Counted from the first letter of the stretch, positions 10,701-19,130 are shown. The stretch: DNA of 64,000 bases from Providencia alcalifaciens DSM 30120 (GCF_000173415.1 NZ_ABXW01000047.1:1-64000); one strand, 5' to 3'. Notes: generated by a model from the letters alone, not told the origin. Program-made: numbers and translations.

Positions 10701-12794
10701 TTAATGATGGCGGGTGTTTGCCACAATCTCTTCGTAGTTGGCTGGCATTGGCTCGTAAGGCACTTCGTTGGCGGTCGGTTCCTTAGATTTCAATGCTTTT
10801 AACGCGGTACGGATAGAGAATAGGGCGAGAACCACAACCACAATCATAAAGAAAATCGTTAAGCCAGCATCTAAACGGTTATTGAAAACCAACTGAGTTA
10901 ACTGTGATTCCGTATATTGCGGTGGCAAGTTGCCGCTATCTAACATCGCTTGAAACTTATTCGCGACGGCTAAGAAACCAACGCGGGCATCTTCACTGAA
11001 GGTCTTTTCCCAGCCAGCGGTCATCGTACACACCAATAACCACGAAGTTGGTAATAGCGCGACCCATGCGTAAGCTTGGCGCTTCATCTTGAACAGAACG
11101 ACCGCACACAGCATCAACGCCATACCTGCTAGCATTTGGTTGGCGATACCAAACAGTGGCCATAAGGTGTTAATACCACCGAGTGGGTCAACGACGCCTT
11201 GATGTAAGAAATAACCCCAAGCCAGCACACACAATGCAGTGGCTATCAGGTTAGCGGGCAGAGAATCCGTTCTTTTCAATGATGGTGAAACCACACCCAG
11301 CAAATCTTGCAGCATAAAGCGTGCCGCACGGGTTCCGGCATCCACCGCAGTCAGGATAAACAGCGCTTCAAACAGGATGGCAAAGTGGTACCAAAAGGCA
11401 ACATTCATCAACCCGCCTAGCGCGCCATGAAGAATATATGCCATACCGACTGCCAGTGTTGGAGCACCCCCGGCACGGGAAATAATGCTGGTTTCCCCAA
11501 CCTCGTTGGCAATTTGCGTCAATTGTTCAGGGGTAATCTGGAAGCCCCAGCTGCTGACAACTTGTGCTGCAGAAGCCACAACATCTGTCGTGCCAGCTGG
11601 TGCTAACATCGCCATTGGGCTGTTCATCGCGAAATAAACGCCTGGGTCAATCACACAAGCTGCGACTAACGCCATGATAGCTACGAATGACTCCATCAAC
11701 ATCCCGCCATAACCGATAAAACAAGCTTGGTTTTCGTTGGCGAGCATTTTCGGCGTGGTACCAGAAGAGATTAAGGCGTGGAAACCGGAAACGGCACCAC
11801 AAGCAATAGTGATAAACAAGAATGGGAATAAATCACCCGCCCAAACAGGACCCGTTCCATCGATATATTTGGTTAACGACGGCATCTGAAGATTTGGATT
11901 TAAAATTAAAATACCAATCGCCAGACCAATAATCGTACCGATTTTCAGGAAGGTAGACAGGTAGTCTCGTGGCGCTAACAGTAACCATACTGGCAACACC
12001 GCAGCCACAAAACCATACCCAACCAACATCCATGTTAGCTGGACGCCGGTGTAGTCAAAGTAAGGAGCCCAAGTTTCACTCTCTGCGACCCAACCACCAG
12101 AAATGATCGCAAAAACTAAGAAAATCAAACCAATAACTGAAACTTCACCAATGCGACCTGGGCGAATATAGCGAGTATAAATTCCCATAAAAATAGCCAG
12201 CGGGATGGTGAAGGCAACGGTATAGGTTCCCCACGGGCTGTGTGTTAACGCTTTCACGACAATCATCGCGAGCACAGCAAGGATGATCACCATGATCATA
12301 AAGCAAGCAATCAGCGCAATGACCCCAGCAGTATTGCCCATTTCCTCTTTAACCAGTTCACCCAAAGAGCGACCATCGCGGCGAGTGGAAACGAACAGCA
12401 CCATAAAATCTTGTACCGCCCCTGCCAGTACTACCCCTGCGAGCAGCCAGAGCATTCCGGGCAAATAGCCCATTTGTGCCGCAAGTACAGGACCGACTAA
12501 AGGACCAGCACCTGCAATAGCGGCAAAGTGGTGACCAAATAACACTTTTTTGTCGGTTGGAACATAATCCAGACCATCGTTGTGACGAATGGCTGGCGTC
12601 ATACGTGTAGAGTCCACTTGCAGGACTTTTTTTGCAATAAACAGTCCATAGTAACGATATGCGATCAAATAAATACAGACCGCGGCGACCACGATCCACA
12701 GGGCGTTGATCTGTTCACCTCGGTTTAATGCAATATAACCGAGTGAAAATGCGCCGAGCAGAGCGAGAACAATCCAAATCAATTGTTTACCCAT
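10701..12794 (-). CDS. cstA: CstA family pyruvate/peptide transporter
   Basis: Inner-membrane carrier of the CstA family, linked to pyruvate and peptide uptake during carbon starvation. The 697 aa protein has many membrane segments. It contains the family core LFGHHFAAIAGAGPLVGPVL at about residue 85 and ISSGTTPKMLANE further on. Start residues and body match E. coli CstA better than BtsT (ALNRGEQINALWIVV). It is paired with ybdD downstream. Its place between efp and sugE differs from E. coli, where cstA lies elsewhere, so the pair has moved. Confidence 0.94.
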   Translation of the reverse strand: MGKQLIWIVLALLGAFSLGYIALNRGEQINALWIVVAAVCIYLIAYRYYGLFIAKKVLQVDSTRMTPAIRHNDGLDYVPTDKKVLFGHHFAAIAGAGPLVGPVLAAQMGYLPGMLWLLAGVVLAGAVQDFMVLFVSTRRDGRSLGELVKEEMGNTAGVIALIACFMIMVIILAVLAMIVVKALTHSPWGTYTVAFTIPLAIFMGIYTRYIRPGRIGEVSVIGLIFLVFAIISGGWVAESETWAPYFDYTGVQLTWMLVGYGFVAAVLPVWLLLAPRDYLSTFLKIGTIIGLAIGILILNPNLQMPSLTKYIDGTGPVWAGDLFPFLFITIACGAVSGFHALISSGTTPKMLANENQACFIGYGGMLMESFVAIMALVAACVIDPGVYFAMNSPMAMLAPAGTTDVVASAAQVVSSWGFQITPEQLTQIANEVGETSIISRAGGAPTLAVGMAYILHGALGGLMNVAFWYHFAILFEALFILTAVDAGTRAARFMLQDLLGVVSPSLKRTDSLPANLIATALCVLAWGYFLHQGVVDPLGGINTLWPLFGIANQMLAGMALMLCAVVLFKMKRQAYAWVALLPTSWLLVCTMTAGWEKTFSEDARVGFLAVANKFQAMLDSGNLPPQYTESQLTQLVFNNRLDAGLTIFFMIVVVVLALFSIRTALKALKSKEPTANEVPYEPMPANYEEIVANTRHH

Positions 12795-13097
12795 AGCCTT
12801 TCCCCATCCATTCCGTTAACGAGCTTTATTAGTTATTTATGTAAGTAAAAACTCAGGCAGGTATAGCGAAAGTTAAGTGAAAGAAAAAGTAGCTAAATCG
12901 AGACACTTAATTGAAATTGTAGATAAATTGCAATATTGCAATTGGTATCACTAAAATTGAAGCGAATATTGGATTTTATCTTGTTTTGGTCTAGCGATAA
13001 TCTTTGGTTTGGTTTTATCTATTATGTAGGTGTTGATTGTTGGATTATAATTCTGAATTTTTCTAAGGGTGTTTTTCTTAGGTCTTATGAGGCGCAC
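12795..13097. promoter_or_regulatory. Upstream region of cstA
   Basis: About 300 bases between the cstA start and the eamA terminator. A 64-codon frame on the plus strand (12936-13130) has no ribosome site, runs into the eamA terminator and is judged spurious. No clean CRP site was seen, although cstA is CRP-controlled in E. coli. Confidence 0.4.
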
Positions 13098-13128
13098 AAA
13101 AAATACCGGAATAAAGTTTCCGGTATTT
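13098..13128 (-). terminator. eamA terminator
   Basis: On the minus strand a perfect ten-base stem (AAATACCGGA at 13101-13110 against TCCGGTATTT at 13119-13128, plus-strand reading) continues into a T-run just after eamA. Confidence 0.9.
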
Positions 13129-13142
13129 GAAGGGGTTGGCGA

Positions 13143-14048
13143 TTATGTTCTGATCATTTGGATGATTTTTTTACCGAATAACGTCGTAATAAGTCCGAAC
13201 ATAATTAAAATTAATCCAGCGATTTGTACGCCATTAATATGCTCACCAAGGAATAACGCACTACTACTTAGTCCAAAGACGGGTACCAATAAAGAGAATG
13301 GGGCGACTCGCCAAGCCTCATAGCGTCCTAGCAATACTCCCCATAAGCCGTACCCAATGAAAGTAGAAAGGTAGGCAAGATATAAAATAACGCCGAGTAC
13401 CGACCAGTCAAAACCAGCTAGACCTTGCACAATGGCATCTTCACCTTCAAAAATCCAAGAGCTTAATAAGAAGGGAATTATGGGGATAAGCGCACTCCAA
13501 CTCACTAAAGAAAGGGCGCTACATTTTTCCTCACCTTGGTGTTGCATAATAATACGGTTAGTGATGTTACCGCATGCCCAAGATAACCCTGCAACCAAAA
13601 TAAAGATCAAGCCTAACAGAGGGATATCATCGATGCCTCCAGAGGTTGCGCCATTAGCTAAAATCCCCAACCCCGCGATGGCGATAAACATGCCAAGAAA
13701 ATGGGTTGGCTGTAGGGATTCTTTCAAAATAACCGCGCCGAGTAATAAGGTGAAAAAGGCTTGTGACTGTAAAATAACAGAGGCAATCCCCGCAGGCATA
13801 CCGACTCGCAACGCACAGAATAGAAACGCAAATTGCCCAAAGCTAATGGTTAAACCATAAATCAATAGTAGCTTTAAAGGGATCTTGGGGCGCTTAAATA
13901 GGAAGATGGCAGGGAATGCCACAAACACAAAACGTAAGGCACCGAGGAGTAATGGGGGTAAGGCGGTTACGCCAAGTTTAATGATCACAAAGTTGACGCC
14001 CCAAATAATCACGACACACAGGGCAAGTAATATATCTTTGATACGCAT
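13143..14048 (-). CDS. eamA: EamA-type DMT exporter
   Basis: A 301 aa inner-membrane protein of the drug/metabolite transporter superfamily with ten predicted helices in two EamA repeats. VIIWGVNFVIIKLG, YGLTISFGQFAFLFCA, FSWACGN-like LSWACGNITN and LGRYEAWRVAPFSLLVPV match E. coli EamA (YdeD), an exporter of O-acetylserine and cysteine pathway metabolites. The substrate is inferred from that similarity. It is transcribed divergently from sugE, with 268 bases between starts. Confidence 0.85.
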   Translation of the reverse strand: MRIKDILLALCVVIIWGVNFVIIKLGVTALPPLLLGALRFVFVAFPAIFLFKRPKIPLKLLLIYGLTISFGQFAFLFCALRVGMPAGIASVILQSQAFFTLLLGAVILKESLQPTHFLGMFIAIAGLGILANGATSGGIDDIPLLGLIFILVAGLSWACGNITNRIIMQHQGEEKCSALSLVSWSALIPIIPFLLSSWIFEGEDAIVQGLAGFDWSVLGVILYLAYLSTFIGYGLWGVLLGRYEAWRVAPFSLLVPVFGLSSSALFLGEHINGVQIAGLILIMFGLITTLFGKKIIQMIRT

Positions 14049-14244
14049 GGTGTTTTCTCGGTACAGAATTGGCGGAGGATCTCTACTTTACCTGTGCTTT
14101 GGGATTTGTGCGACGAGATTGCATCTCATGACTCAAATTCAGCATGAATAGGATAAATGTGGGTGTTAATTTAGTGTTAATTATTATTTTAAGTGACTTG
14201 AGTCTCTTAAATTGAACGTTTATAATACGGTTTCATTTCGCGTA

Positions 14245-14291
14245 TTCAGGACGACCTGAAATCATCACGTTTAAGTAATGGGGACGACCCC
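14245..14291 (+). promoter_or_regulatory. Guanidine-II (mini-ykkC) riboswitch
   Basis: Two small hairpins with ACGA loops: TTCAGG-ACGA-CCTGAA at 14245-14260 and GGGG-ACGA-CCCC at 14280-14291. They are joined by a 19-base linker and end 25 bases before the sugE start. Tandem ACGR-loop hairpins upstream of SMR exporters define the guanidine-II class. Ligand binding is expected to free the ribosome site (ACGGAG at about 14301) and switch on sugE translation. Confidence 0.95.
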
Positions 14292-14316
14292 GAGAAGTTG
14301 ACGGAGTACATCCACC

Positions 14317-14631
14317 ATGGCTTGGATCATCTTATTATTCGCAGGTTTATTAGAAGTTGTTTGGGCAGTGGGTTTAAAATATACCCATGGTTTTACGCGC
14401 CTGACACCAAGTATCATCACTATCACCGCCATTATCGCCAGTATGGGCTTACTCGCTTATGCGATGCGTGACCTGCCTGCAGGAACCGCTTATGCAATTT
14501 GGACAGGAATTGGCGCTATCGGTACTGCAATTTTCGGGATTATTTTCCTTGGTGAGTCTGCCAATATGTTCCGGTTATTAAGCCTTGGCTTGATTGTGAT
14601 GGGACTAATTGGGTTAAAACTTTCTAGTTAA
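14317..14631 (+). CDS. sugE: Guanidinium exporter Gdx (SugE), SMR family
   Basis: A 104 aa small multidrug resistance protein with four membrane helices that works as an antiparallel dimer. The start [21 protein letters not shown] carries the essential TM1 Glu (E13) and the Gdx-type signature with Trp16. [20 protein letters not shown] in TM3 is also typical of the SugE/Gdx subgroup rather than EmrE. It exports guanidinium in exchange for protons. The guanidine-II riboswitch immediately upstream independently confirms the function. Confidence 0.97.
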   Translation: MAWIILLFAGLLEVVWAVGLKYTHGFTRLTPSIITITAIIASMGLLAYAMRDLPAGTAYAIWTGIGAIGTAIFGIIFLGESANMFRLLSLGLIVMGLIGLKLSS

Positions 14632-14646
14632 GTCTCTGAGAATAAG

Positions 14647-14675
14647 AACGGGTGAGCGATGGCTTACCCGTTTTA
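14647..14675 (+). terminator. sugE terminator
   Basis: Stem AACGGGTGAG/CTTACCCGTT (one G-U pair) followed by TTTTAG, 15 bases after the sugE stop. Confidence 0.8.
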
Positions 14676-14717
14676 GTAATTTCAGCATAATAGAATTCAA
14701 ATAACATAATAATTATA

Positions 14718-14891
14718 TTATCTTTTTTTCTTAATCAATAGAGCTGGCTTCTCTCCTTTAGGCCAGCGGCGTGACAATGCATTATTCAATGTTGAGGGAT
14801 TTAATCCGACAGATCTGGATATGGCGGATAATGTGGTTCCTCTTTTTCGAATGGCGGCAATAATGTCCGCAGGATGCCAATCTTCTTTCAT
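14718..14891 (-). CDS. Short Ner/Nlp-type HTH protein
   Basis: A 57 aa frame reading leftward from the ATG at 14891. The ribosome site GGAG lies 7 bases upstream. The protein begins MKEDWHPADIIAAIRKRGTT and continues through LSAISRSVGLNPSTLNNALS to RRWPKGEK, the hallmark of the Ner/Nlp (SfsB-like) DNA-binding family related to the Mu Ner repressor. Family members usually continue with a conserved segment ending in WPSRY. Here that is replaced by PALLIKKKR and a stop. No other frame restores it, so the protein is C-terminally truncated. It is divergent from the duplicated cassette starting at 15112 and may regulate it. Confidence 0.75.
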   Translation of the reverse strand: MKEDWHPADIIAAIRKRGTTLSAISRSVGLNPSTLNNALSRRWPKGEKPALLIKKKR

Positions 14892-15111
14892 GTCATCTCC
14901 AATAATTATTAAATAATTAATCTTTAAATTTAATTAAATGCTTTTTAATTAAATTCACTATATGGTTTATTTGAAATGTTAAATTAGAGGGGTAAATTAT
15001 CTTTTTAAATATCAATTAAATTAATCTTTGAAATAGAAAGTTTCTATGTTAAAGATATGTCGTTAATTTTCTATTGGTATATTTTAAATTTAATTTTTTC
15101 AGAGGTATACA
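14892..15111. promoter_or_regulatory. Divergent regulatory region upstream of cassette 1
   Basis: Very AT-rich. Contains two copies of the palindrome TTTAATTAAA 15 bases apart (14929-14938 and 14944-14953), and a perfect 7-1-7 palindrome ATAGAAA-G-TTTCTAT at 15033-15047. These are candidate operators for the Ner-like protein or for the LuxR-type proteins of the cassette. No equivalent sites were seen before cassette 2, which may therefore be read through from cassette 1. Confidence 0.4.
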
Positions 15112-15399
15112 ATGAATGTAGAAAGCATTGAAATGGAAGTTCTGAGTAGAAATATGAAAAAGGATTTATTTTATTGTTTTGATTGGAATATTTTTGATGT
15201 TCATTATACTGTAGTAGATGTTGATAATAAAAAAATATATGCGCTATCAAGTGATTATGAATGGCAACTAACTTATTGGCATGAAGATATGGATTTGAAA
15301 TTAGATGAAAGATTGCATGCAGGAATTCAATACTGGGAGAATTATTCGGATTCTTATAGAAAAATATTATCAAAGTTGAATTTTAAAAATAAAAAATAG
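15112..15399 (+). CDS. Cassette 1, small sensor-like protein (A1)
   Basis: A 95 aa acidic protein of unknown function, preceded by AGAGG. It is clearly homologous to the protein at 17114-17395: both share FDWN..DV.Y, D..N, LS..YEW.L..W..D.D.K, ERL..G.QYW.NYSD. The pattern of aromatic residues recalls the N-terminal sensory half of some LuxR-family regulators in gammaproteobacteria (from memory, unverified). The HTH half is encoded by the next gene in the -1 frame, so A1 and B1 may be the two halves of one regulator. Confidence 0.75.
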   Translation: MNVESIEMEVLSRNMKKDLFYCFDWNIFDVHYTVVDVDNKKIYALSSDYEWQLTYWHEDMDLKLDERLHAGIQYWENYSDSYRKILSKLNFKNKK

Positions 15400-15866
15400 A
15401 TTTTTGTAGTCGATATAATAATGTATTTGAAATACTTTCAATTAATTCTTTTGATACAGTACCATCCTTGGATTTACTATCATTATGTAAGTGGCGAACA
15501 GTAATGGCGAGTTACGCTTATGAAAAATGGAATGCTCATGAGTATACTTCAATACCAATTAGGCAGGAAATAAATATAATTAAAAATGAAAATTCACTTA
15601 AAGGCATGAAAGAAATATCTGATTATATTCGATTTGGTAATCTCTCTTTTTCAAATAAAGAGATTTTAACTATTAAATTATTACTTTCTCATAGAAGTAT
15701 AAAAGAGATCAGTCAAATTCAAGGGTGCACAGAAGCCACTGAAAATCTAAGAGTAGAAAAAATTAAGTGGAAATTGAAATATGAAGGTGAAGTTAATAAT
15801 AAATTTTTCAATGCAATGGAGGAACACTGTATTACATTGAACAGTCTGGGGGGAATTGAATTGTAA
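15396..15866 (+). CDS. Cassette 1, LuxR-type HTH protein (B1), start codon lost
   Basis: The C-terminal half has a LuxR/GerE-like helix-turn-helix: FSNKEILTIKLLLSHRSIKE, then ISQIQGCTEATENLRVEKIK. The first conventional start is a TTG at 15468 without a ribosome site. However, homology to B2 continues upstream in the same frame (DFCSRYNNVFEILSIN against DFCTKYGNVYEIISVN) to an ATA at 15396 that overlaps the A1 stop as ATAG. The two start codons of B2 (ATG and GTG) align with TAA and ATA here. Translation therefore needs a -1 frameshift from A1, a non-standard AUA start, or a short internal start, or else the gene is decaying. Confidence 0.6.
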   Translation: MDFCSRYNNVFEILSINSFDTVPSLDLLSLCKWRTVMASYAYEKWNAHEYTSIPIRQEINIIKNENSLKGMKEISDYIRFGNLSFSNKEILTIKLLLSHRSIKEISQIQGCTEATENLRVEKIKWKLKYEGEVNNKFFNAMEEHCITLNSLGGIEL

Positions 15867-15910
15867 TAAATAGATTTAATTGAATCTCTATAGGGAAAAG
15901 GAGTTAACTT

Positions 15911-17086
15911 ATGAAATGGAAATTAAGATTTGGTGCAGTGGCAGGTAATGCTTTAGAGTTTTATGACCTTGCTATTTTTGCTGCGATTTCATCATATTTA
16001 AGTGCAGAATTGACCCGACTTGGTTATCAACAAGCCACGGAAATGGTTTGGGGAATTTTTGCATTGCGTTTTATTATGCGTCCAATTGGCGGATATGTTA
16101 TAGGACGATATGCAGATAAAGTAGGCAAAAAATCTGCGTTAATTTTGGTGAGTATTATTACAGGTAGTGCAACACTAACGATGGGTCTACTTCCAATTCA
16201 TTTACTTGGAACATATGCGCCATTAGTGATTTTAATACTTCAAATGGCATTATCTTTTAGCTATGCAGGTGAGGCCCCATCATTATCGGCTTACTTATAT
16301 AAAGATTCTCAACCGCATGAGCGAGGGCGCATATCCGGTTTATTGACAGGAAGCGCAGTGGTCGGTGTGATTGGTTCATTAGCGATTGTCTTATTATTAG
16401 AACGTATTTTAGATGTCGAATCCATGCAAAAATTTGGCTGGCGAATTCCATTGTTATTAGGATTAGCAAATATACTCATCTGTTTTTGGTTTAGATACTG
16501 GCTTCCGAATCAGCCGATAGAAAAAGTGAAAGATAAGATAGACTGGTTTAAAGCACTTAATATTTTTCTGATTGTTATTCCTGGTTCGGTTATTTTCTAT
16601 ACATTAAACTTTTCTTCATCATTTATAATTAAAGAAATAAATATAGAAGGATTTAGAAGTATATATGCGATTATGTCGTCTATATTTTTATTAATATTTA
16701 TTGCTATTATTGGTTTTTTAACGGATAAATATAGCTATTCTGAGAGAGTTTTTAAATACGGCGTTAAACTGGCGTTTGTATTTTCTACCCCGATCTATTT
16801 TTTTATATCTAATCATGGTTTGGTTGCATCAATTCTATCCCAACTAGTTATGCTCATTATTTCCGCAATGGTTTTATGTAATTGGAATTACGCAATGACA
16901 AAGCCAGCGGGTGGGCATGTGACCACATTCAGTATGGGATACAATATTGCATCAGTTATTATCGGAGGGGTAACGCCTATGATTATCAGTAATTTGGTGA
17001 GTATTCATGTTTCTTTAGTGGGTGTTTTTGTCATGATGAGTACATTGGCCTTGTTTCTTTCTTTCATTCTTTCTAAGAAGAAATAA
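15911..17086 (+). CDS. Cassette 1, MHS-type MFS transporter (ProP-like)
   Basis: A 391 aa major facilitator with 12 predicted helices of the metabolite:H+ symporter group (ProP, citrate and shikimate carriers). TM1 has GNALEFYDLAIF with the group's conserved acidic residue. RPIGGYVIGRYADKVGKKSAL holds the loop 2-3 motif A and is a strong family marker. GEAPSLSAYL lies in the TM4-5 region. AAGGAG precedes the ATG. It follows B1 by 44 bases and is paralogous to 17929-19122. The substrate is unknown; an osmolyte or a carboxylic or amino acid is likely by family. Confidence 0.85.
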   Translation: MKWKLRFGAVAGNALEFYDLAIFAAISSYLSAELTRLGYQQATEMVWGIFALRFIMRPIGGYVIGRYADKVGKKSALILVSIITGSATLTMGLLPIHLLGTYAPLVILILQMALSFSYAGEAPSLSAYLYKDSQPHERGRISGLLTGSAVVGVIGSLAIVLLLERILDVESMQKFGWRIPLLLGLANILICFWFRYWLPNQPIEKVKDKIDWFKALNIFLIVIPGSVIFYTLNFSSSFIIKEINIEGFRSIYAIMSSIFLLIFIAIIGFLTDKYSYSERVFKYGVKLAFVFSTPIYFFISNHGLVASILSQLVMLIISAMVLCNWNYAMTKPAGGHVTTFSMGYNIASVIIGGVTPMIISNLVSIHVSLVGVFVMMSTLALFLSFILSKKK

Positions 17087-17113
17087 TTTTTTAAAAAACT
17101 TAAGGGGTGATAT

Positions 17114-17395
17114 ATGGATGTAGAAAACAAAAGTCTTGAATCTTCTTGTACTGAATTTAATCGTAAATTTCTTAATTATTTTGATTGGAATGAGGTGGAT
17201 GTTAATTATAGCCGAATAGATCTAAGTAATAATATGGTTAAAACCCTTTCAAATCATTATGAATGGGTTTTAATTTGTTGGGATGATGACTTAGATAAAA
17301 AGGTTAAGGAAAGGCTGGTGAGCGGTGTTCAATATTGGGATAATTATTCTGATTTTTTCAAAAAACATTATCTAAAAGTCATAAGAGTGAAATGA
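17114..17395 (+). CDS. Cassette 2, small sensor-like protein (A2)
   Basis: A 93 aa paralogue of the protein at 15112, preceded by AAGGGGTG. Conserved positions include FDWNEVDVNYSRIDLSN, LSNHYEWVL, DDDLDKKVKERL and QYWDNYSD. Its stop overlaps the ATG of the following HTH gene as ATGA, a translational coupling that implies equal production of the two proteins. Most likely it is the sensory half of a two-piece LuxR-type regulator. No known domain is recognised with certainty. Confidence 0.78.
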   Translation: MDVENKSLESSCTEFNRKFLNYFDWNEVDVNYSRIDLSNNMVKTLSNHYEWVLICWDDDLDKKVKERLVSGVQYWDNYSDFFKKHYLKVIRVK

Positions 17396-17877
17396 AAGTG
17401 GATTTTTGCACAAAATATGGCAATGTTTATGAAATTATTTCTGTAAATTCAAATAAAAAACTGGAGAGTAAGGATTTGCTAGAGATTTATAAATTAAGAG
17501 CCGTAGTCTCTGATTACGCACATAATTTATGGAAGGATAATGAAGAAATTATTTTACCACTTAGAGCGGATCTTAATACATTGATAAAGTCAGAGAATCC
17601 TAAAAGAGAAATATTAGATACTCACCAATATATGCGTTTTGGTAATATTCGTTTTACTCGCAAAGAAATGATCACCATTCGTTTATTACTTTCCCACTGC
17701 AAAGTAAAAGAAATTAGTTATATCCAAGGTTGTGCAGAAGCCAATGAGCACAAACGAATTCAACGTATTAAAGAAAAATTAGGATGTCCTCATGTTTCTT
17801 CCAGTGGTTTATTTACGGTTCTAAAAGAACATGGAATTACATTGGCGTGTTTAGAAACCCTAGTGAGCTATCCGTAA
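17392..17877 (+). CDS. Cassette 2, LuxR-type HTH protein (B2)
   Basis: A 161 aa protein whose C-terminal half (about residues 80-135) is a LuxR/GerE-like DNA-binding domain: IRFTRKEMITIRLLLSHCKV, KEISYIQGCAEANEHKRIQ and RIKEKLG. The N-terminal part, with SDYAHNLW and LPLRADLNTL, is shared with B1. The ATG at 17392 overlaps the A2 stop codon. It probably binds promoter DNA together with A2 and controls the adjacent transporter. The ligand and target are unknown. Confidence 0.8.
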   Translation: MKVDFCTKYGNVYEIISVNSNKKLESKDLLEIYKLRAVVSDYAHNLWKDNEEIILPLRADLNTLIKSENPKREILDTHQYMRFGNIRFTRKEMITIRLLLSHCKVKEISYIQGCAEANEHKRIQRIKEKLGCPHVSSSGLFTVLKEHGITLACLETLVSYP

Positions 17878-17928
17878 TTTCCCGACATTATTTATTTAGG
17901 ATAAAATTTTTACAACAAGGATGATGCA

Positions 17929-19122
17929 ATGAAATGGAAATATCGCATTGGTGCAGCCGTAGGAAATGCGTTGGAATATTATAATATTGCCATTTTTGCT
18001 GCAATATCAGTTTATTTGAGTACAGAGTTGGAAAAATTGGGTTACTCACAGTCCACGATAATGGTATGGGGGATTTTTGCGCTGCGTTTTTTAATTCGAC
18101 CTATTGGCGGGGTTGTTATCGGGCGTTATGCAGATATTGCAGGGAAAAAAGCGGCGTTAGTCTTGACGAGCTTTATTACTGGCGTTGCAACATTATGCAT
18201 GGCGTTATTGCCTATCCAATTACTAGGAATTTATACCCCAATCGCTATTTTAATACTTCAGCTTGCTCTTGCTTTTAGCTTTGGCGGTGAGTACCCATCG
18301 GTAGTGGCTTACTTATTCTCTGATACGAAAAATAACGAGCAGGCCAGAATTGCGGCGTTAATCTCTGGAAGTGTAGTGGCAGGGGTTATTCTTTCTGTAG
18401 GATTAGTCGTGTTTTTACAGAAAGTTCTTGATAAAGAAACGATGCACAGTATTGGTTGGCGGATCCCATTATTTGTAGGTTTGCTTAATATAGGGATCAG
18501 TTTTTGGTTTCGTGCGAGATTACCAGAAAAGCAGGAAAATAAAGCAGAAAGGCGAACGTTTAATTGGCAAGGGATCGTTTATCTTTTTTTGTTAACCGCA
18601 CCTGCCTCAGTGGCTTTTTATTCACAAAACCTTTCTGGAACAATTATTGTTAACCATTTGAAGCATGATGTATTAAAGGATGTTTTTCCATTAATCTCTT
18701 CAGGGCTTTTGTTAGTACTGATTATTTTAACTTGCTGGTTAACAACGAAATACAGCACACCATCGAAAGTTTACCGGATGGGGGTTACTGCGCTAGTGCT
18801 CTTATCCGTCCCTGTTTATTTTACGCTTCAGCTCGATAGCCTCATGCTAGTTGGTCTTGCTCAATTTGTCATTGCAGGGTGTTCTGCAATGATCCTTGCA
18901 AATTTACCGGCCGTTCTGGCAAGTGCGGTACATGGCAATACCGCAATGCTAGGCGCTGGCTATAATGGGGCTTCTGTGTGCATTGGGGGGATAACGCCGC
19001 TAGCCATTACCTACTTGAGCGATTTTCATTTAGGTTATGCAGGCTGCTTTATTGCATTTTGCGGGACATTATTTTTCTTGATTCGTTGGTTGCCAAAATC
19101 AAAAGCACTAGAATTTAATTAA
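17929..19122 (+). CDS. Cassette 2, MHS-type MFS transporter (ProP-like)
   Basis: A 397 aa paralogue of the transporter at 15911 and the last gene of cassette 2. The motif A region RPIGGVVIGRYADIAGKKAAL is well kept. TM1 reads GNALEYYNIAIF, with Asn where the paralogue has Asp, a position that is acidic across most MHS carriers. This may change proton coupling or substrate. AAGGATG lies about 8 bases before the ATG. The gene is less AT-rich than cassette 1 and ends at a strong terminator. The substrate is unknown. Confidence 0.85.
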   Translation: MKWKYRIGAAVGNALEYYNIAIFAAISVYLSTELEKLGYSQSTIMVWGIFALRFLIRPIGGVVIGRYADIAGKKAALVLTSFITGVATLCMALLPIQLLGIYTPIAILILQLALAFSFGGEYPSVVAYLFSDTKNNEQARIAALISGSVVAGVILSVGLVVFLQKVLDKETMHSIGWRIPLFVGLLNIGISFWFRARLPEKQENKAERRTFNWQGIVYLFLLTAPASVAFYSQNLSGTIIVNHLKHDVLKDVFPLISSGLLLVLIILTCWLTTKYSTPSKVYRMGVTALVLLSVPVYFTLQLDSLMLVGLAQFVIAGCSAMILANLPAVLASAVHGNTAMLGAGYNGASVCIGGITPLAITYLSDFHLGYAGCFIAFCGTLFFLIRWLPKSKALEFN

Positions 19123-19130
19123 CTGATTAA

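Noticed and set aside
10701-12794. BtsT (YjiY) rather than CstA
   Set aside because: The start and many internal segments agree with CstA, and the small partner matches YbdD better than YjiX.
12936-13130. 64-codon plus-strand frame upstream of cstA
   Set aside because: No ribosome site, low-complexity composition, and it runs into the eamA terminator.
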